NCBI RefSeq assembly: GCF_000149955.1
Contig: NC_030995.1
Span: 1,302,001-1,366,000 of the forward strand
Source: Fusarium oxysporum f. sp. lycopersici 4287
Taxonomy: Eukaryota > Ascomycota > Sordariomycetes > Hypocreales > Nectriaceae
Length of the DNA stretch: 64,000 nt
Direction of reading: 5' to 3'
Of the stretch, positions 12,093 through 22,542 are shown piece by piece. Below the pieces are notes generated by a model that saw only the letters and a list, made by a program, of their open reading frames with translations, did not search any database and had not been told where the DNA came from. A program made the position numbers and the translations under genes. Each line of letters begins with the position of its first letter. Position 1 is the stretch's first letter.

Positions 12093-12990
12093 ATGAGATT
12101 GTCATGGGCCAGACAGGCCGCAATTACAGGCCTCGTCGCCGTCGCCATGGCAGACGTCTTGCCGCCGGACGACATTCCACTCATGTGCGTGACGATCTGT
12201 GGCCCAATCGTCGAGTTGACAGCAAAATGTGATGTTCACCACCATCGCCTCGCGAAGCGACAGCCAAACCCCGAGTGGGTTCCAAAGTTGGCCGTGGAAC
12301 CGCTCGAGGATGATGGACCGCACAAGAGAAGCTTTTCTATCATCAGAGCTGCACCGACGTCATTTCCTCCACAGTTCGAGCCTCAAGAGAGCACGGCATC
12401 GTCAACGTCAACGTCGACTATCAAGTCTACGCCGGCGTCAATGAAATGGGTTGCGGACGACACCAGTGCGGAGGAGCAGACAATGACGATGAGACGTACC
12501 TCGATGAGTTCATCGTTTGTCAGCTCGGCGGTAACTCAACCTACCAAGACTCTTCAGGGTGATTCTGGTACAGCGAGCATGACGAGTTGGGGAGCTAGTT
12601 TGCAGACGCAGTCATTAGTTCCAGAGGATGATCCGGAGAGGGAATGTGTATGCAACAATAAGAGCTTTGATGTGGCCAAGATCGCAGCGCTATGTCAAGA
12701 CTGCATCGTCGTTGATGGACACAAGCAAAACAGTGAGTCTCTATGCTCAAACTCATTAATCAGCTGCTAACGAAACAGACCTGGATATTATCATGCAGTC
12801 ATGCGGGTTTAAGCCACTTACTTACACTCCTGACCAGGACAAAGCGGCGGATAACGTTCGGGTCGAGGCGACGCGGCCGACTGCCATGGGTGCGAAGCAA
12901 GACTCAACGAATGCTGGTGCTGGATTAGAGTCCGGTGGTAATTGGGTTATTATTTTCACTTCATTGTTAGGAATCGCCTTGGTGGTATGA
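12093..12990 (+). CDS. GPI-anchor-type secreted cysteine-containing cell-surface protein (2 exons)
   Basis: Exons 12093-12732 and 12779-12990, with a 46-nt intron (GTGAGT, GCTAAC branch, ACAG), give 283 residues. I chose the ATG at 12093 because it opens directly into a signal peptide (AAITGLVAVAMADV); the frame extends upstream without such a signal. The mature N-terminus has CVTICGPIVELTAKC, followed by a Kex2-like KR site at 55-56, a long Ser/Thr-rich linker, and a second cysteine module across the splice (CVCNN..CQDC..SCGF). The C-terminus ends in a hydrophobic tail (WVIIFTSLLGIALVV) after small residues, as expected for GPI attachment. The cysteine layout recalls the fungal CAP22-like group of wall glycoproteins, but I am not certain of that match. 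Confidence 0.8.
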
Positions 12991-13380
12991 GTTGCGTTCG
13001 ATTTCAACACTTTAGATATGTAGATCATAGCGCTTGCGACAAGCTTTCCTTTCTCACTTATTATATCCAATTTTAGATAAAACACTCGTTGAACGAAGAT
13101 ATCCTTGTCTAATACTATCGTCTACTGTTTTGTGCGGTTCCCAAACTATTATGTTCCTTCAGTGATGACGTGTGACGATTGTATACCATAGCGAGTGCTA
13201 TGCGTGAAGCAGAAGGAATCAAAAGTGTACAATTAGGTATTCTATGTCTATGATGGTTTCTTCTATATGCAACCCAATTCCCAATATTAACAGTTCATAT
13301 AAAAAACATTAGGTACGTGGTACAAAACATCTCCAGAATCATGAGCCGTCGAAGCCCACTATGCATGCACACCCTCGTGT
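12991..13380. other. Short spacer between convergent genes
   Basis: It holds the 3' regions of the GPI-type gene and of the chitosanase gene. I see nothing else here. Confidence 0.5.
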
Positions 13381-14382
13381 TCAAAAAACCATGGCAGCCA
13401 TAGCCGAGGCGACGAGTAGACCCTACCATAACGTCAGTACAACTTGAAATGACACAAAAGGTTAATATCTTACCATTCCCCATGTACCAGGCCACAAGCA
13501 AGAGGCACCACTATCGGTGTCCTCGATTCGAGCGACCAACTTATCTCCAACACCACCGAGACTCTCTTCGAAGTCTTTGAAGTTTTTCGCGTCCCAGTCG
13601 GCACCGTCTTCTCCTGGCACAGCGTCGCTACCAGGGAAGGCGATATACAATACATCATCTTCATCGTGGCCATTGTCGCCGTTCATGTCATCGCCGAAGC
13701 AAGCCGTTGCAAGGGAAATGGAGGCCTCTCCGACCATTGCTTCATCACCATCATCGCCATTCTCGTCGCCCCAGATGCCGTAAAACTAACAAAGTCAACA
13801 ATAGTTCGGCATTCAAGAAAAAGCAATGTTTTACCATTTTGTCGCCGCATACAACAGCCATCACACTCAATGGCTTGATGCCGTGCTTTTGCGCATCAAA
13901 AGTTGGCCAGTTCTTCTTCGTACCCACGTTTCCGAACACCACGTAAGGATGGATATTGGCATCTAGGTCCTTCTGATCCGTGCCATACGACTTGAGCTGG
14001 TCTTGAAAAGACGTGACAGATTGTGTGTCGCCTGATGAGCCACAGCGTCCATCATCTGCAGAACTGCCCTGGACTCCATCGCAGTCGATGTCCATGTTGA
14101 CGAGCTTGCCTTTGGTGCCCTGTAGATATATCACATTGTAATCTTTGAGATGATCGCCGCAGTAGACGTATGCTGCTACTGATTAGTCGCGGTTGCAACG
14201 CGGATCTTGGAAGGCTTACAGCCGTCGTCGCCGTCGGCGCTGTGGAATCCTTCTGCGAGAGTATCATTGCAAGAGCCTTGTTTTATGATGCTCTCTTTGA
14301 AAACCTTGATGTTATCGGGGACATCGCGACAGGAAACTAGAGTGGCGATCGATGCGAAAAGGAGAAACCGAAGGGAACCCAT
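13381..14382 (-). CDS. GH75 endo-chitosanase, secreted (4 exons)
   Basis: Exons read on the minus strand: 14382-14220, about 14175-13835, 13785-13474 and 13422-13381, giving 285 residues. A signal peptide ([15 protein letters not shown]) leads into a GH75 domain. Its signature blocks are [38 protein letters not shown] and [12 protein letters not shown]...VGEASISLA. In this gene model the acidic residues fall at D175 and E188, the positions I recall as catalytic in Fusarium solani chitosanase. It should hydrolyse chitosan in fungal walls. The acceptor of intron 1 is a triple tandem NAG (CAGTAGCAG), so exon 2 could start at 14178, 14175 or 14172, all in frame. The last 42-nt exon adds a hydrophobic tail; without that splice the protein ends four codons later. 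Confidence 0.9.
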
Positions 14383-15477
14383 GTCGTTGAATCTGCGACC
14401 GAAATGAAGTAGCGAGCGTGGGGAAAAGGCCGATCAATTCAATCGCGATAGTTTATCTTTATGTTTAAATGTCTAAATATTCCCCTTAAAACTTGGGGCG
14501 AGAGTGGTTTTATTCAACAGCCCATTTTTTGCTTGCATGCAGTGATCCTCGTCCAATTTACTCGGAACCAAAAGTTCTTACAGAGTTGCAAGCTGACGGC
14601 TTGGGTTCCCTCCAAGGGGTGCAATTATTCCCCGCCAAGACGGGTCGATCTGGTCTAGAACGGAATAATTTACTAGCATTAAGCATATTTATAACCTTTG
14701 GAGCATCGGCTGTTGTTTTTGCTTCTATTAGAGCGAGATCTTGCAGATTGGGGATATTAGTCCGCCTAGTTAAGATCCATATTGGTAAGGCTCTCGTTTA
14801 CTGTGTCACTGCATTTTAACGAGCCCAGTAATGATTGACGCGAGGGACAGATTAGGCAAATGAAGCTAGAGATGTGATTTGCTGGGGTTATTCTTGTGAA
14901 GTTACATATGAGACAGGGTTACCCTATGTTTTCTCACCTGAACCAACACATTCAGGTATACAATAGAAACCCACAATCGAACGAGTCAGGCCATCAATTG
15001 ATGTACTTTTCTTTGTTGTTTCTGTGGCCTCAAAATGTATAGGTGCTAGTAAGTTGATTGCCGTCTATCATACCGGGCTTTAATCACGAATAGTTGTGTG
15101 GTAATCTTCACGTCTAAAGAGCACCATGAATCGCAACGGAATATCATTGATGTGTAATTGACGAACATGGACTTCCAAGACCAGTGTTTTTGGATTCAGT
15201 CACGTTTTACTGCCCTTTTCTTTTTCATCTTCAAAATCGCCATAGTTCTATCGTGCTGCTTTGATGTCTTAGTCCGAAGACTATTTTGTCCGAGAGGCCA
15301 TATTCCCGCATGACGGCTCAATGAACCACCCTCAGCGGCATACACAGTAATTAAGCAAAAGATCTGTTTAACTGATGAAACGACCGTCGAGCACATCGTA
15401 ATCTCTTGATCTCAGATATATGGACCCTTTTAATCAATGACAATTACACTTCCAAGAATTGGTAAGAACTGCATCAA
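14383..15477. other. Intergenic region between chitosanase and SDR genes
   Basis: A shared upstream region of divergent genes, moderately AT-rich. Open frames at 14461-14819 and 15196-15396 lack protein-like features. No repeats or RNA genes were seen. Confidence 0.5.
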
Positions 15478-15573
15478 TTCGTCCGTCTCGGCCTCCGCAC
15501 GGCCGAACAAGATAGCTGTAAAACTAACACAGACGATCGCTGTCAATCGAGCTTCGTCCGTAAATTCGTCCGT
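15478..15573 (+). promoter_or_regulatory. Three copies of TTCGTCCGT upstream of the SDR gene
   Basis: Identical 9-mers TTCGTCCGT lie at 15478-15486, 15553-15561 and 15565-15573, just before a TATA-like element and about 105-200 bp before the start codon. Each contains a CGGAC half-site on the opposite strand, which would suit a Zn2Cys6-type regulator. Function is inferred from repetition and position. Confidence 0.4.
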
Positions 15574-15594
15574 ACCTCGACCGGAGGCTATAGA

Positions 15595-15601
15595 TATATA
15601 A
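15595..15601 (+). promoter_or_regulatory. TATA-like element of the SDR gene
   Basis: TATATAA lies 77 bp before the ATG at 15678, just after the triple TTCGTCCGT repeat. Confidence 0.45.
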
Positions 15602-15677
15602 GAAAGCAGTGAGGATAGTTAGATTGCAAAAAATAGACCATCAGTGTTCCTCTTCATCTAATTTCACAATAATCACA

Positions 15678-16755
15678 ATGTCTGCTCAGCTCCAACATAA
15701 TGCCGCCTGGGAGGCTAGTCCTCTTGCATTCCTATCCCGCCAATTCATTGAAGGAGTTCCCAAGACCCCCAAAGGCGTCACTCTATCCGGAAAAACAGCT
15801 CTCATCACGGGCTCAAACGTTGGATTGGGCTTTGAATGTGCTCGCCAACTTCTTGCTCTCGATCTTTCACACTTGATCATTGCTGTGCGGAACCAAGCGA
15901 GAGGCGACAGTGCAGCACAGAAACTGCGAAACGAGTTCCCAAAAGCAAAGATTGAGGTGTCGATAGTTGACATGGCTTCGTACAAATCCATCCAAAGCTT
16001 TGTCAAGTGGTGTGAGAGTTTGTCTCAACTCGATATTGCCATCCTGAACGCTGGATTGAGCAGACCTCAGTTCGAGCGATCAGACGAATCCAAGCATGAA
16101 ATGACATGCCAGATCAACTACCTTTCGACTGCACTCCTAGCTATCCTTCTTTTACCCGTCCTGAAGAAGAAGCGTGGAACTTCTGAGCCTGCACATCTCG
16201 CTCTCGTTGGCTCTGACATGTCATACTGGGCTCATTGGACTGGAACGAGCGATTCCGTCTGGGATGCAGTTGACGACCCTTCCAGCTGGTCCAGCAATGG
16301 TGCCTACCAGATATCCAAGCTTCTTCTTATCATGTTTGTCGGAAAACTCTCCGAGTACGTCTCGCCCGACGAAGTCATTGTCAACTTCCCCAATCCCGGC
16401 GCGTGCAGGGGAACAGAATTTGGAACAGATGGTAAGAGGAGCAAGATTGAGCAGTTTTGGATGAGTATTGCCAAGCCTATTGTTGGAAGAACAGTTTCTA
16501 CTGGCGCAAGATCCTATGTTGATGCCGTTGCCGTGAAGGGCAAAGAAAGCCACGGCAGCTTTGTTGGCGAGGGCAAGGTTAAGCCGTAAGTACTTTGAAG
16601 TGGACAGCGACGACAAGTTTCTAATTGTATTTGATAGATACCCCCAGATTATGTACGAGCCGGCAGGAAAGGCACTTCAAGAAACGGCTTGGAATGACTT
16701 GATGAAGGAATTGAGTTTTGCGAAGCCTATGGAGATACTCAAAGACAGTAATTGA
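15678..16755 (+). CDS. Short-chain dehydrogenase/reductase (2 exons)
   Basis: Exons 15678-16585 and 16638-16755 (52-nt intron, GTAAGT..GATAG) give 341 residues. The start is the ATG with context CACAATG; the upstream extension is not ATG-supported as protein. The cofactor loop is TGSNVGLG (44-51), the classical LNAG motif is at 123-126, and the catalytic Tyr/Lys pair is Y210/K214 in AYQISK with a serine at about 179. The layout resembles the retinol-dehydrogenase-like and fungal secondary-metabolism SDRs, so an NAD(P)H-dependent carbonyl/alcohol conversion is expected; the substrate is unknown. The three promoter repeats and TATA box suggest inducible control. Confidence 0.88.
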
Positions 16756-16870
16756 GCTGATGATTACGCACCAGGCATGAACGGATATGAAGAAGAGCCG
16801 GAGATATTGAAACATAGGTAGAGAATGTACTTAATGAAGACCACAGTACTAAGCCTCATTCGCGCTTTGT

Positions 16871-17224
16871 TTAATTTTGGTTAGCACAGTCGACTCCATT
16901 GCTCTTTGCTTTCACTCCCTCAATGTCTTCAACAGTAGTTGTATCGTCGTAGAACCGAACCTTTTTCATCACCTTCTTCACCAACGGAGCGTCTTCCCCA
17001 AATTCGACCTTTTTGAAGTTACTCTGGCAATGTCGTCTGGGTACTTCCATTCCAAAGTATGCTCGCCATCGGCCGCTGTTGATGAAACCACGGAAAATGC
17101 TGAGCTGGAGATCGGTCCAACGAAGGATCGTCAGTAGGAAAAAGAGACAGAAAAAGATGCAGAAGACGATGATGCCCCAGGGTATCGATTCATCTTGTTG
17201 AAGTTCTCCTTCGGTATTCGACAT
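16871..17224 (-). CDS. Small single-span membrane protein, unknown function
   Basis: A 117-residue ATG-initiated frame without introns. An acidic/polar N-terminus is followed by a strong hydrophobic span at about 16-35, then a basic, soluble C-terminal half. No signal-peptide cleavage site is obvious, so a type II or tail-out orientation is possible. The stop lies only about 115 bp from the SDR stop (convergent). I do not recognise a family. The next minus-strand gene upstream also encodes a small single-span protein. The 341 bp between the two hold no further coding signal. Confidence 0.6.
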   Translation of the reverse strand: MSNTEGELQQDESIPWGIIVFCIFFCLFFLLTILRWTDLQLSIFRGFINSGRWRAYFGMEVPRRHCQSNFKKVEFGEDAPLVKKVMKKVRFYDDTTTVEDIEGVKAKSNGVDCANQN

Positions 17225-17565
17225 TGTGCTGCTCTATTGGTCAGATGTAGTATTAAATATGTCGCCGAGATAGTCACGTACCGGTTTGAAATGATGTTTT
17301 CAGAATTGTAGGCGGCAAGGGGCGTTTGGTAGTTTCGAGGACTCATTTTGCTTATTAAGCCACTTAAATTGGACAGTTTGATCATGATGAAGTAAAAGTG
17401 TTGTCTGATCCGTACCTAATCATGACCGCCTCTTGTTTATATTTGTGAAGGGAGACAAAGTATAAATGGTCTTGTAATCGTCATATCTGTATACAGAGTT
17501 TCTTTCTTGCACACGACCACCCAAGCCCTTTTTCAACCAAGTTCCTCCTCGATTGATATGTCCTC

Positions 17566-18003
17566 TTACAAGTCACTTTTATGAACTCTCCCAAACTCTC
17601 CTTTTAAACTCTGCAATCCACCCCCTCCCGCCATCAATTCTGAACCCGTGTTACCACCATGCGTTGATAGGCGCCTCCGTTGGTGATGTTGTTGTTCTTG
17701 TTGCTGCTGCTGTGGCGGGTTGCGCTGCTGTTGCTCTTTTCTTATACGAGCCGATCGAAGAATAGTTTGGAACCCGATAATTTCTTGGTCCTTGTTTTGC
17801 TCGCCATTCACGCAGTTACAGTTCTCAGCGTCATCTGATGCTTCAATGGCGGAACATACGGTATGGTAAATATCGTCTAGAAGCTGCTCCTCCCTTTGTC
17901 GGTGGATGAGGACGAAGACAACGCCTAGAATGAGACCAAGGACACACACGGTCGTGCTGAAGGTCAAAAGGCACATAGAGAGAACTCCATTGCTGAAATC
18001 CAT
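17566..18003 (-). CDS. Small single-span membrane protein with glutamine-rich tail
   Basis: From the ATG at 18003 the frame encodes 145 residues: a hydrophobic span near residues 9-34, a basic stop-transfer segment (HRQREEQL), a short segment with two close cysteines (NCNC), and a C-terminal Gln-rich tract made of CAG/CAA codons. The frame is open further upstream to 18165, but that extension is low-complexity and I prefer the internal ATG, which places the hydrophobic span at the N-terminus. Unknown function. Glutamine runs are prone to length change, so alleles may differ. Confidence 0.55.
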   Translation of the reverse strand: MDFSNGVLSMCLLTFSTTVCVLGLILGVVFVLIHRQREEQLLDDIYHTVCSAIEASDDAENCNCVNGEQNKDQEIIGFQTILRSARIRKEQQQRNPPQQQQQEQQHHQRRRLSTHGGNTGSELMAGGGGLQSLKGEFGRVHKSDL

Positions 18004-20274
18004 TTTGGGTAAGGTAGACAAGGTACTTGTTGTGTTGCGATGTCTTGTAGGTAGCGAATGATGAATGTGTGGTTTGAAGCGAATTGGTGAGCTGGAGTAG
18101 GAAGTTCTCGAGAAGAAGTTGTGATTTGAAGTTGGTGTGAAGAAGAGTAACAGTATTCGGAGCACAGTTGATTTGTATTTAATTTGTGTGTAAATTCGGG
18201 ATGCACTTATATAAAGTTACTGAGTGCTGCGGTGGCATGTTTTTACTTTTGAGATAACACCATGTGGCAGAAATACCGAAAGATTGCGATGAGAACACAC
18301 CTAGTTACGGGATTACAGGTGAAAGAGAGAGTTTAGTTATGAAGATTGAGTGAACTGTATAAAATGCTAGTCTCTGATTTCTCTGCAAAAAAGATTTGGT
18401 GATCTAGGTCTGGGCATCCGATGCTAGATGTAAAATAGACCGCAAAAGAAAGTGTAAACTACATAGTAAGAGACTACAGAGGCGGCAGCTCGTAGTTGAT
18501 TCCATTGGAAGTTATTTGTTTGCCTCTGGCTGACGCTTTCTGATTCGACGTGGGGGCAGAGAGGTGTCATCGTAGCCGCGTGGAAAGACTGCAAGTAGGT
18601 GGCTTGGCCAGCTGATGCAACGGAAAGAGTTCTAGATTTTTGATGGCGGTATAGCTAACTGCCCCGTAACATGAGAGATTGTATCTTGAATGTGTCTGCT
18701 CGGTGGATTGTCGGTTATGCAGAAGTGTTGGTGTATTAGCAGCCCCCTTAAGCATGGCACTCGTTACCTGTCATATGGAAGATGTAATTTATCAACTTAC
18801 GGATTCGTTTCACTTTGTTTAAGAAGATACCATCGAAGACGATATTTGTGGTTTCATTCTGCATTGAAACAAAGTTGATCAATAGCTGGCCTTGCCTCTC
18901 AGTCTCAACAGACTCTTCCTCCTTTTTGGACCTGCACTACCTCTCTATATCGGTACGGCTATTGTTTTCACAAACCCTCATATCGCGAGATATGACTCAA
19001 TTAGAAAGTAAAGCCCTCTTTTCGCGTGCCTACAGGCCAATCTACACTTATCCTGGGGTAATGCTGAAGTACAAAGGATGTAGACACCGAAACACAGAGA
19101 AGGGAGCTGATTCATGACATAGACTGGAGTCTTTCCCACTTCCGGACCTGAAGCAGGCCCAAGGGGCAACAACTTCTCAGGCATTATCTTCCAGATGGAC
19201 TCGTCACTGTGATCGCATGAGTTCGGATCGAACTGCATAGAGTAACCAATACGGCATGTCAGAGAAGGTTATAACAGCTGGCTATCAATAGAACAGGGAT
19301 ATTCAACTCACAAGCCATGACTCCTGAGGCGTAGCTGCCAGGATACGAAGCAAAGAAACATTCTCTGATAACCGAATCTGACCTGTGATGTGAGAGATGA
19401 ACGTCAAGTTCTATGTCACTCTGTCCAACCAATACAGTCGCCTTGGCCGAAAGCGTAGCGACACTCACTGACAGACAGGCACATGCCACCCCTTCCATAC
19501 GATGGGAAGACACCTACTGCAGATTTCTGCGTCTTTCTCGGTATTGGCTTCAGATTCCTCAGTCGAGTTGGAGATTGTTGCAGTCTTGTTACCAACAGCC
19601 GTGGCTGCAACATGACAAGAGCTGCATTTCGTATCTGACTGTCATATTGCATTCATTGTAAGCATTATACGTAGTTTGAATTGATGCTTTGATATTGTTA
19701 TACGGTTCTCGTTCATGTTTGAGAATCAGAGTTCAAGTAAAGGCTTGGTCTCAGCGTCCTGACCCCGACATCTTGCATTGGCTGAAACGGTAACATCGCT
19801 GCATTTACACGATACCACTTCCAATCGCAGACATGCACGAGTCAGAAGACTCGATTGGTTGGACCGTACCCAATCTCCTAGAGTTTAATACCCGAAAGCT
19901 ATCACGAGTCAAAGGGCCTTGGGGAGAATTGCTGTCTTTGATGGATGTTGTCAATTACACAAATATCTTATCAATCTCCGCCGGCTTGAATGCTATATAC
20001 ATCATTAATATCGTGACCCGGTTAGTAATGGTACAATGAATCGAAGGCCAACACATCACAACAACAAAGACATGAACTTGATGTGCCAGCATCAACACCC
20101 AAATGGATATCACCACCCAAAAGGCTTGGCATATCGTTCGACGGTCCCAGATGCTCCGCCAAGTCCACAAATTCTTCCCCAGTCAAGCTCAGCTCGGCTT
20201 CACAAACACGCACACAAGCACATAGTCCAGCTCCATCGTTCACTACGTCACCCACTTCTTCCCGCGGGAGTTTC
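18004..20274. other. Mostly non-coding stretch with one coding-like fragment
   Basis: About 2.3 kb without a clean gene. The part from 18978 to 19638 (minus) has coding-like segments described separately. A small ATG-led frame at 19833-20039 (plus) has no recognisable features. No RNA gene or transposon ends were found. Confidence 0.45.
18978..19638 (-). other. Candidate broken or unannotated multi-exon cysteine-containing gene
   Basis: On the minus strand, 19638-19469 reads as a protein-like segment with an NxS/NxT-rich stretch and a C-x2-C pair (AEICSRCLPIVWKGWHVPVC). It is followed by GTGAGT and, after a TCACAG acceptor, by an in-phase segment 19382-19312 (SDSVIRECFFASYPGSYAS). A third segment from 19232 (FDPNSCDHSDESIWKI) looks coding, but its phase does not match the GTGAGT donor at 19311. 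No clear start codon or signal peptide joins in frame upstream, though a hydrophobic stretch exists in another frame. It may be a secreted protein gene with misread splice sites, or a decayed copy. Confidence 0.3.
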
Positions 20275-21024
20275 TCACATTTTCAGCAGCGCATCGTTAT
20301 CAATGATACGATCCTTATAGCCCTCGCAGGCCACCTTGACAAAAGCCTTGGCCATCTGCGTAACTTCAACGCCGTGAGCCGAGCGACCGCCTACAAGTCT
20401 TCTCTTCTTGGGCGCGTCTGGGGTGACGATGGCGCTGGGTCTCAAGATCCAAGCGCTAAATGTTTCAGGGCTGGCGTCTGCAATCTCGCATAGACCCTTC
20501 TCCGCCTCGGACTTTGGTTTTCTTGGGTCCCCGAGCGAGAGCAGTGAAGATGCCTTTGAGTTGGTCCTGTTGCTGCACAAGACAAAGTTGAACCTGTTGC
20601 CTGCTGGTGCCTTTGGTGCTATGCGCTCGCTCAATGTTTTTGCTGCCGTGAGCGGTAGTTCCACGTTGACGTGGTGAAGAAGTGCCTTGTCGTGGTTGAG
20701 ACGATCTGGCCGTGCTCCAATGGCCCTGTGCGAATGATCAGCCTCTCATGTTTGAGCAGTATGAAGACTGATCTTCAGAGATCGAAAGAGATTGTCTTCT
20801 TACCATAAACACGCCGAAGACCCTTCAAGTCGCCGTAAAACTTCATCGGAATACCTTGCGAAATCCTGAATCATGATAACATCCGCCTTTGGGTGACTCT
20901 CGATATCCATCGACACGGCTTTTCGAGTGAGAATAACGACCTTTGTGATGCGCGCGTCCGCGAGACAGTGTTTGACGATCTCATTGCCGACCATCCCGGT
21001 CGCCCCTGTAACCACAACCTTCAT
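20275..21024 (-). CDS. NAD(P)-binding Rossmann-fold protein (epimerase/NmrA-like, 2 exons)
   Basis: Exons 21024-20804 and 20725-20275 (78-nt intron, GTAAGA..CACAG) give 223 residues. The start MKVVVTGATGMVGNEIV is the typical atypical-SDR nucleotide-binding motif (TGATGMVG), and CLWAIGARP after the splice fits the usual strand-4 position. The catalytic YxxxK motif of extended SDRs is not evident, so it may be a regulator-type or NAD(P)H-sensing protein rather than a sugar epimerase. The frame extends upstream of the ATG through non-ATG codons. A 28-nt poly-T tract (coding strand) lies about 60 bp upstream. Confidence 0.8.
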
Positions 21025-21085
21025 CTGTTGAGTAGAATATCGCAGAATAACTTGAATCAATAGTGCAGCCGCCTCCAGAGAAGAC

Positions 21086-21090
21086 AAAAA

Positions 21091-21113
<23 letters not shown>
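21086..21113. repeat. 28-nt homopolymer A tract (T on the coding strand of the neighbour)
   Basis: An uninterrupted A28 starts 62 bp upstream of the ATG at 21024, in its promoter or leader. Such poly(dA:dT) runs exclude nucleosomes in fungal promoters. The exact length is subject to sequencing error. Confidence 0.85.
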
Positions 21114-21121
<8 letters not shown>

Positions 21122-22542
21122 GAGAGTGTTTGACGGATAAATGAGTGAATGAACGAAGAATGATGGGTATTCCGTAGGTAGTCTCAGAGATGATCCTGGT
21201 CTTGCGGGCCTCTCTCGCCTTGCTATGCTACTAAGGGCAAAAAATTAAAAAGGGCCGGAACCAATAAATATTATTAGACAAGCAAAAAAAGGGACAGTGG
21301 CAACGGAAAATATGATGAATGTCGCTAATTGAGATGGGCTCTTATGTATGAATGGTACCTTGTGTATCCATCCTGCTCTTGGCTGGCACGAAAGAAATCA
21401 TATGGATTCAAATATGATCAGCCACGCAAGAGAAAAACCACACTTGACCTCTTGAGGAAGAACTACCTTACGGCGAGTATATTGCCGGCAGCCCGATCTG
21501 ACCATGGCCATGGATGTTCCATTGACAGTGACAGCTTCTAGCAACTCTTGGCTCTGTTGCCGAGCTACAAATACCGCGCGCGGGTAGATCCTTGTAACTT
21601 ATTGCAGTATTTTTCAACGACTCCAAATTGTTCTTCCTCGGTCCTCTCCTGCAGATCGACACTTTGCCAACCAATCCTTTGAGATCCGCCGGCTTTGGCA
21701 CGGAGATACGATGCAGAGTCTGTCACTGCCCAGGAAGTGGCTGTTCGACGCCAAGACCCGTCTCAATTTTGCTTTGGCGGGTGACATAGACTATGGTGAC
21801 TATTGGCTGGACTTTACTCAAATCTGTCATTATTATTTAATGTGGATATTTTAGCTATATTGGCTGAAATATTCCGCCATGAAGGGCATGACAATAAGAC
21901 AGACCATCAGCAGCCAATATTCACAGGCTAATACATTTTTTCTCTGATGGCATCGACAGAACTCGTTAGACCTCAACGCTTCTGTGCCGATCATCCGCTT
22001 TGCCGACCTGCTATGCCCAATACTGCAAGTACACGTTTCATTCTGTAATGAAACATGGGCACCCGCGCGTCTGGCGACGTTATCAGCGTTACTTTGTTGA
22101 GAGTGACTTGTGGAAAGGAGATGCCGACTGGTGTAGGTACCTGTGCAGTACCGTATTACCTTTATTTTTCGGGGCATAGTAAGTAGACATTTGTTTTATC
22201 CCACCTCTCGTGATACGCATTGCTTAGCTAGCCTGCTAGGCTAGTGTTAATAAATAATTTAGAGACGCAAATAAGCTTCCTTTTGTAAATAAACAACAAG
22301 ATGCTGCGTTTCAAGCTCCGCAAGATCGACGCTGAATATTTCGGATCCGAAATCGGATCCGGGGCCGATTTCGAAGCCGGGGCAGTCTCTTGATGACGAT
22401 TGGCTCACTGAACTGAACCAATCGAGGCAGTAGCAATAAAACGAATCATTCAGTTACGCGAGCGAATATACGAATATATGAAAGTTGAAAAACTCAATTA
22501 TTATTCCATTTGGATATCATATTATACCATTAATTAATTTAA
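21114..22542. other. Intergenic region with a palindromic element
   Basis: AT-rich sequence without a supported gene. The minus-strand frame at 21851-22177 has no domain features. It includes the palindrome at 22338-22361. Confidence 0.5.
22338..22361. repeat. 16-bp perfect palindrome with tandem TCGGATCCG copies
   Basis: ATTTCGGATCCGAAAT (22338-22353) is a perfect palindrome. TCGGATCCG occurs at 22341-22349 and again at 22353-22361 with a 3-nt spacer. Each copy contains CGG-N2-CCG, a format bound by some Zn2Cys6 dimers. It lies about 180 bp beyond the con-6 stop and about 1.3 kb upstream of the gene at 21024. Confidence 0.5.
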
